The position numbers were made by a program, and so were the translations under genes. This document shows positions 57,385-64,000 of a stretch of 64,000 nt of DNA, piece by piece. The stretch lies in NCBI GenBank assembly GCA_002286715.1, contig NSJX01000011.1:256106-320105 (forward strand). Direction: 5' to 3'. Numbering within the stretch: position 1 is the stretch's first letter; the number at the start of each line of letters is the position of its first letter. Below the pieces are notes generated by a model, which saw nothing but the letters and a program-made list of their open reading frames with translations, searched no databases and was not told the origin of the DNA. The stretch comes from Dentipellis sp. KUC8613 (Eukaryota; Basidiomycota; Agaricomycetes; Russulales; Hericiaceae).

Positions 57385-60300
57385 CTACGACTTCGATGTC
57401 CATGTGCCCCAGTCAAATCCACCTTTTCCTCCCTTCCGAGTCGAGACATGTCCGTCCGGGTCCGACTTCATCTTCTTCGTAGTCGATGGGGTGTCACTTA
57501 TCGATGCAGACGTCTTCGCCTTTTTCACGGGCCCGGGCATCGTTGCGTTTCTCTTCCGAAGCGCTGCAGGATCTGCGGGTCTCAGTCCGACCTTACCGTC
57601 ATTCATTGTACTAGGCTGCAGGCGATTGGACGACGAGGTATGGAGGTCCGGGAGCGAAAGCTTCCGCGAAGTCGACAGATCCTTGTCCGGCCGGGGCATC
57701 TTCACGCCCTTCGTCGGAGGCAAGGACTTCTTCGGACCTCTGATTTTCTTCTTTATCTCTTCGGGAAGAAGAGGAGCGGGTATAGCGGATATTGGCCGAA
57801 GACTCTTCAGCTCCCCAGGGGGTGGCAGAGCAGACTTTCCCTTGGCTTCAACAGATGCCGACGCGCTGTCACGAGTTTTGGGCATGTCAGGCCGTGGCGC
57901 GGTCGACGCGTTCGCAAATCGCTGCGCAAGGAAGGGATTTTTGGGCCCCGTCGGTTTCGCCGCGGAAGGCGTAGTTGGCGGCGCTTGAAAGCCGTCAGCC
58001 TGCCATGATGCGGTGCGAGAGCGTTTGGCCAGCATCGCCTTCGCATCTGCTACATTCTTGCGGGTCCGCTCATCCGATCGCTTCACAGCGATGAGCTGGT
58101 CCGCCTTTTGCTTTGTTTCATCAGGAGGGCGCATAGAAGGGGGCGGCATTTGCATGACGGACCACGGGGGAGGATCACGGTACAGTTTGAGGATGTCTTC
58201 GCCTCGAGGCCTTCCGACATCTTCATCCAGTTGAAGATGTCTTCTAGGAAGCTCTGTCTCTGCTGTGCGTGACGGACGGCTGCGCTTGAGGGTCGGACGC
58301 GCTACTTCACGGGTCAGGGCTTCTCGGCGTTCAGCATAGAATGCTTCAGCACGATGTCGAGATGAAGTTTCTTGCGTCTCCTCTGCCGCTACCATGTCCA
58401 TGTAATTTGGCGTGCGGATCGCAGGGGCAACAGTGGCTGCGCTTTGAATTCCTCGCGCGCTGGACTGATCGGACTGAGCACCGGGATTGGATGAGGAGGC
58501 AATGGGTGCAGCGGTGTTGTGCATGACCCCGGGCTGTCTTGGTGGATCTACAGGGCCCGAATGATGCGCCGGCGTATTCAGGGTCCTCGGTAGTGTTGTT
58601 GAAGTAATGCCAGAAGGGGCTCTGGTCTGCGGCCCAGTTGCATCGCGTGGTCGTGAATTCGAGCCCGAGCTCTCCGCGCGTGCCTGCGAGGCAATGTTGG
58701 CTGGTCGTGCAGCTACCCGACGAGGCACCGTGACGACGCTGTTGGGTCTGGCGGCGGGACGCGACCTTCGCATGACACCAGAGGGACCGGCATGCCTCCG
58801 TTGTGGCCTGGATGTCGACACATTTGGCTGCTGAGCTATGGCTGACTTCATGGTAGCCATCCGAGAGCTACCCTCCATGACATTGTTTGACTGCTAGCAA
58901 ATGGATCAGCACTTCATAGTAATATAGCTTTGTTGACTGACCGGTTGTACTCGTTGGACACTCTGCGGCTGTTCCGGAGGCCGGGTTGCGGATGGTCCCC
59001 GAGAAGAAGGTTCAATTCGGGGTAGCGCAGACGGTTCGTTCTGTGCCTGCGGCAGACGGCTAGTTGATGCTTCGGCCAGTAGGTCACTAGATACTCCTGC
59101 AGGTGGAGGCGTGAGGCGTGAGGTGCCCCCAGAGCCTATGCCGCTTTCGGATTCTGAATCCGTGAGATTACTGCAGTAAGGGAAATCTCCCATCAAGTGG
59201 TCCGAGTCAGAATCTCCGTACGGGTGGTCGGCCAAGTCGAACCATCTGTCCATGAAGGGGCCATGGTCAGAATCTGCATCTGTGGTATGGTCGCAGTCAC
59301 TGTGGGAGTCCCTAGGGCACTCGCTTCTCGGTATTGGGCGACCGTCATAGTCCCTGGGGGGTGATTCCCCAAGTCTTTCCTGTCGTTCGATATATGCCAT
59401 AGTGTTGAGTGCATGCCGATGCTCTTCTTCCTGCTTTGCCTTTTCGATGGCTAACACTTCAGCGTTGCCGGTGACGAGCTTGGTGCGTTTGGAGGGAACA
59501 AAAGAGTCGGCAGATGCAGGCGCGATCGAAGACGTGACGCCAGAGGAAGGGGGAAGAACGACGTATGAGTCCTCGGGCGCGACTGTGGGTATGGGCCTTG
59601 TAGATACGGGGTAGGAAGTAATTGACGTTCTCCCCTGAGCGGACGCTCCATAGTCACGGCGGGGAATATGGATGGCGTAATAATTATCAGAGGAAAACAA
59701 GGTCGGACTCGAGGCCAGATGAGAAAGAGACTCGAGGAGAGAAGTGGGGTGGAACAGATCCTGGTCTGTAGAGGAGCGGAAAAATGGCGGGAAGCGCGAC
59801 GCGTTGCGGCTGCAATTTGTGCCTCGAAGATCTTGGGATAGTCGATAAGTATGCCCAAGGAACACGTAAACGCGTAGAGATTCTAGGTGCAAGCACTTAC
59901 CTATGACGCTGAGTAACGGAAAGGTGGCAAGGGCATCGAAGACACGGTTGCCAATAAGCCTGCAATTTCTTAGTCGGAGTATACGAAGCTGCCACGGGCC
60001 GCGTCGCTTGCTGGCGTTGGTTTCTCCTTCGGCCCAAGTCATTGTCCTAGATAGACGCAACAAGCCCTGCGCCGTCAGCTGTGTCGCAGTAGCATCGAAA
60101 GCCGACAGGCCATGGAGGGCTTTCAGCTCAAAGATGGTATCATCTGTGAGATCAGGGCAGCCGGGAAGTTCAAGGACAGTAAGAAGGGAGAAGTCTGTCC
60201 TCTGAGGGATGAGCTCGAGGAGAGGGAGATGCTTGTCGGAGAGCGCTAGGGAATAGACTCGGAACTCATCTGGCAGTTCAGTGAATACTTGGACGATGGA

Positions 60301-60693
60301 AGCCCACAGTCGTGGGTCCACTTCCGAAAGCCTCAGGCCCTCCTCTTCGCAGTGATCGGGCCATGGGCAATACGAAGGGATGAGAGCGCGAAGGATATCG
60401 TACGTGAACGGAAGAGATGGAGGTTCGTAACGAAGTCGCGGTGGGCCAAAGTGGTGGATATCTTCGGGATATGGAAGCAGGGTTTTCAGGCAGAAATACG
60501 CGAGAGAAGGGACATAGCGTAGAGACGTGTTTAAGTCAGCCTGTCCACGCTCGACGCGTCGCGACAATTCGTATGGGCCCGGGTCGAAGAGAGCAGGTGG
60601 GGGTAGGGTAGACTTTAGAATAGTGACGCCTGCATCGTCGGTCGTGTTTTCCTGACGGGTTCGCCAGAGGATTATGGGGCCTCTGGAGGACAT
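57385..60693 (-). CDS. Large protein with leucine-rich N-terminus and disordered C-terminus, function unknown
   Basis: Three exons (60693-59901, 59831-58942, 58890-57385) give 1062 residues. The first 300 residues are folded and leucine-rich: LPLLELIPQRTDFSLLTVLELPGCPDLTDDTI, LHGLSAFDATATQLTAQGLLRLS and LRILRLRNCRLIGNRVFDAL look like LRR units of the cysteine-containing, F-box type, though no F-box is evident. The remaining 750 residues are low-complexity Ser/Pro/Arg/Asp with basic KKK patches, an AMLAKRSRTASWQADGFQ segment and a GKGGFDWGTW end. I know no family. The first intron ends in a weak CCAAG acceptor. The start is the first good ATG. Divergent from FKS1. Confidence 0.78.
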
Positions 60694-60961
60694 GATGAAG
60701 GAGGAGAGACGCGACACGCTCACGTGTGGGTGGAGAAAGATCGAACCGGTGTGGTGATGTGAACGGTTTGGTTTGGCTGGAGCAACGGTTGCCGCTTATG
60801 TGGACGGACCAAATAAGCATAACCGTCGTCGTTCCCTCGAGTCCTTCACAGCTCGCATCAAGCTATCCTCTCTATTTCACTCTGCTTTCCTTCCCGTTCA
60901 TCATTCGTTCTTTTAATCCACACAGCTCGACGCCCCCTTCTTTCTTTCCTTAACGCCCACC

Positions 60962-63900
60962 ATGGCCGCTCGTCCTGGCTATGGCCAGCCGGACCCTAGA
61001 AATCCCTTCGCCAACCCCCCCGCCCCTGCTTTCCCTCAGGCTCGCCGCGACTACGACGCGGAATCCGACAGCGACCATTATTCTGCCATGAACGAGAGCA
61101 GCACCCGCCTCACTGGTGCTTCTCCTGCTTACTCTGAGGGTGGCCAGTACAGCTCGTATGGTGAGTATCCTACGTAAATGCGTCTCCACTCACACCACTC
61201 GCTCTGTCATACTCCCTGAACGCTCGCGCGATGCTTGTCGTTGCCGTGTCCCGCGAGGCTCTGGCTTTCTGAACGGTCTCGCTGTTTGTGAAGGCCATGC
61301 CATACGTGCTTCTCACACTATCCCATTCTGGCCGTGCTACACTGCCTCTTGCCTTCTCTCCCCTTCGTTACATGCTGACCCTCTACTTCTACACCTCTAG
61401 GCCGCGACTCCGAAGACGGTCACAGCCGTCGTTACGCTCCTTCAATTGACTCTGCTGTCAGCGGGGCTCCTATGGGCCCTGCTGGCTCTTCGGACCCGTA
61501 TCCTGCTTGGGGCGCAGACAAGCAGATCCCTATCTCGTATGAAGAAATTGAGGATATCTTCCTCGACCTCACTCAGAAGTTTGGCTTCCAGAGGGACTCC
61601 ATGCGTAACCAGGTGTGTTGGTTTCATGATTCTATATCTGTTGCTGGTCTCATAGCATGACAGTTCGACTTTTTGATGCACCTGCTTGACTCTCGTGCCT
61701 CACGCATGTCACCGAACCAAGCGCTCCTCACGCTACACGCCGACTACATTGGTGGCCAACACGCCAACTATCGCAAGTGGTACTTCGCTGCGCAACTCAA
61801 CCTCGACGATGCGGTCGGTCAATCGCAGAACCCTGGTCTGCAGCGCCTTCGAAGTGTTCGTGGGCAGGTGAAGACCGCAGGGACCAAGTCTTTGGATAAT
61901 GCCCTGAACCGGTGGCGCAACGCCATGAACAACATGAGCCAGTACGACCGACTGCGGCAACTGGCTCTGTATCTGCTGTGTTGGGGAGAAGCCGGCAATG
62001 TACGCTTCGTTCCCGAGTGTCTTTGCTTCATCTTCAAGTGCGCAGACGACTACTACCGGAGCCCCGAGTGCCAGAACCGCGTCGATCCTGTACCAGAAGG
62101 TGTCTATCTGGAAACCGTCATCAAGCCCCTCTACAACTTCATGCGCGATCAGGGCTACGAAGTTGCGGACGGCAAGTTTGTCAGGAAGGAGAAAGACCAT
62201 GACCAGATCATCGGTTATGATGACATAAACCAGTTATTCTGGTATCCAGAAGGCCTGGCGAGAATTGTGCTCCGCGACAACGTAAGCATATCACAATTGT
62301 GATCGTGCATTGTGCTGACTGGTAGTACCTTTCAGTCTCGACTTGTCGATGTTCCTCCGGCGCAGCGTTTCATGAAATTCAGCCGGATTGACTGGAACCG
62401 CGTTTTCTTCAAGACGTACTTGGAGAAGCGTTCTTCTGCCCATCTTCTCGTCAACTTCAACCGTGTCTGGGTTCTCCACATTGCGGTTTACTGGTTCTAC
62501 ACGGCTTTCAACTCGCCCAAGGTCTACGCTCCTCATGGCAAGCAGTTCCCGTCGGCGCCGATGACGTGGTCCGCTACCGCTCTCGGTGGTGCCGTGGCTA
62601 CGAGCATCATGCTTCTCGCAACAATCGCAGAGTGGCTCTACATTCCTACGACATGGCACAATGCAGGGCATCTCACAACTCGGTTTGTCTTCCTTTTGGT
62701 GATCCTCGCAATCACGGCTGGTCCGACTGTGTATATCGCCAAAGTCGATGGAACCGGCAATACCCAAATCCCATTGATCATCGGCATCGTCCAATTTTTT
62801 GTCTCTGTGGTCGTCACAATCGTCTTCGGTATCGTCCCGTCCGGTCGTATGTTTGGCGACCGTGTCGCTGGGAAAGCTCGCAAGTACATGGCATCGCAGA
62901 CTTTCACTGCGTCATACCCTGAAATGCCCCGGACCGCTCGCTTGGCGTCTATCGGTCTTTGGGTTTTGACTTTCGGCTGCAAGTTCACTGAGTCTTACTT
63001 CTTCTTGACTCAGTCCTTCAGTAGTCCGATCGCTGTGATGGCCCGCACGAAGGTTCAAGGGTGCCATGATAAGATTTTCGGCTCTGCCCTGTGTTCCAAC
63101 CAAGTTCCGTTCACCCTGGCGATCATGTATGTCATGGATTTGATTCTGTTCTTCTTGGACACGTATCTCTGGTACATCATCTGGGTGGTCGTCTTCTCGA
63201 TTGGACGTTCGTTCGGTTTGGGATTATCCATCTGGACACCATGGAAGGATGTCTACACCCGTCTGCCCAAGCGCATCTACGCGAAGCTTCTGGCGACCGG
63301 CGAAATGGAGGTCAAATACAAGCCCAAGGTTTTGGTTTCACAGATCTGGAATGCAATCATTATTTCTATGTATCGCGAACATCTCCTCTCGATTGACAAC
63401 GTGCAACGACTTTTGTACCACCAGACCGACGGCCCCGACGGCCGCCGTACTCTCCGTGCTCCGCCTTTCTTCACGAACAACGACGGTGCCGGTTTCAAGG
63501 GCAATTTCTTCCCTGCAGGAGGAGAGGCCGAGCGTCGTATCTCTTTCTTCGCGTCTTCCCTCACCACTGCCCTCCCTGAGCCGCTGCCCGTTGATGCCAT
63601 GCCCACCTACACCGTCCTCGTGCCCCATTATTCGGAGAAGATTCTCTTGAGTTTGAGGGAGATTATCCGGGAGGAAGATCACAACACTCGTGTCACCCAA
63701 TTGGAGTACCTCAAGCAGCTTCATCCTATCGAATGGGACAACTTCGTCAAGGACACCAAGATCTTAGCCGAAGAGACTCCCATGGACGACGAGAAGACGC
63801 CTGCGAAGACGGACGACCTTCCCTTCTACTGCATCGGGTTCAAGACTGCTTCTCCCGAGTATACCCTCCGTACGCGTATCTGGGCGTCGCTCCGTGCTCA

Positions 63901-64000
63901 GACCCTGTACCGCACGGTCTCTGGCATGATGAACTACTCGAAGGCCATCAAGCTCCTGTACCGCGTCGAGAACCCGGACGTTGTTCAGCTGTTCGGCGGC
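60962..64000 (+). CDS. FKS1: 1,3-beta-glucan synthase catalytic subunit (3' truncated by window)
   Basis: Exons 60962-61160, 61401-61612, 61664-62281 and 62336 to the window end give the first 900 or so residues of an approximately 1,800-residue protein. The N-terminus is disordered (Pro/Tyr/Ser-rich) and is followed by the FKS1 dom1 region ([39 protein letters not shown]). Several membrane helices come next ([39 protein letters not shown]), and then the start of the glucan synthase domain ([35 protein letters not shown] block, [18 protein letters not shown]). It makes the main wall glucan from UDP-glucose at the plasma membrane and is the echinocandin target. The first intron is 240 nt, long for this window. 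Confidence 0.97.

Noticed and set aside
58906..60723. A 605-residue gene ending before 58906, separate from 57385-58878
   Set aside because: A GTCAGT...CAG intron joins the two frames exactly, so a single 1062-residue protein is more likely. Transcript data could overturn this.

Overview
The window is nuclear DNA from a filamentous basidiomycete, most likely an agaricomycete (mushroom-forming or wood-decay fungus). Genes are dense and lie on both strands. They are split by many introns of about 45-70 nt with GT...AG ends. The gene set fits this group: an adenylate-forming reductase, a GH18 chitinase with a chitin-binding module, GH5 hydrolases, a PNGase A and a beta-1,3-glucan synthase. I rebuilt most genes exon by exon; where I give a protein length, the exon lengths sum to an intact reading frame ending at a stop.

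Layout. 0-1 kb: the tail of an unknown gene and two tandem intron-containing tRNA-Ile(UAU) genes (-). 1.1-7.2 kb: a small FetA/STAR1-like ABC ATPase (-) and a 19-exon adenylation-carrier-reductase enzyme (+). 7.5-11 kb: TOM40 and two single-pass or low-complexity proteins with similar tails (all -). 11.7-18.5 kb: a NUR1-like nuclear rim protein (+), fructose-1,6-bisphosphatase (-), a four-finger C2H2 regulator (-) and an extended PMP3 (+). 19-27.6 kb: a secreted glycan-acting stretch with a GH5 hydrolase (-), a GH18 chitinase with CBM5/12 (+) and PNGase A (+), separated by gene-poor DNA. 27.8-39.5 kb: housekeeping genes, namely C1-tetrahydrofolate synthase (-), mitochondrial GrpE (+), mitochondrial Phe-tRNA synthetase (-), an unknown nuclear protein (+) and Rad3/XPD (+). 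39.6-40.2 kb: a tandem pair of very small Cys-rich genes (-). 41.8-51.3 kb: the i-AAA protease YME1 (-), a GCIP-family protein (+), a GH5_7 mannanase-like protein that lacks both catalytic glutamates (-) and an MGR3-like TPR protein (+). 51.9-64 kb: dipeptidyl peptidase III (+), a PTC7-type phosphatase (-), a large disordered protein (-) and the 5' part of FKS1 (+), which runs off the window.

Themes. Six genes act in mitochondria (TOM40, GrpE, mtPheRS, YME1, MGR3-like, PTC7-like). YME1 and its likely adaptor MGR3 lie within 10 kb of each other. Several divergent pairs share short promoters: YME1/GCIP (106 bp), mtPheRS/unknown (163 bp), zinc finger/PMP3 (265 bp), the disordered protein/FKS1 (268 bp) and C1-THF synthase/GrpE (422 bp). 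The most unusual items are the catalytically altered GH5_7 protein, the Cys-rich gene pair, the 6-nt microexon in DPP3 and the optional 48-nt intron at the YME1 N-terminus. I see no transposon, CRISPR array, viral gene or toxin gene.
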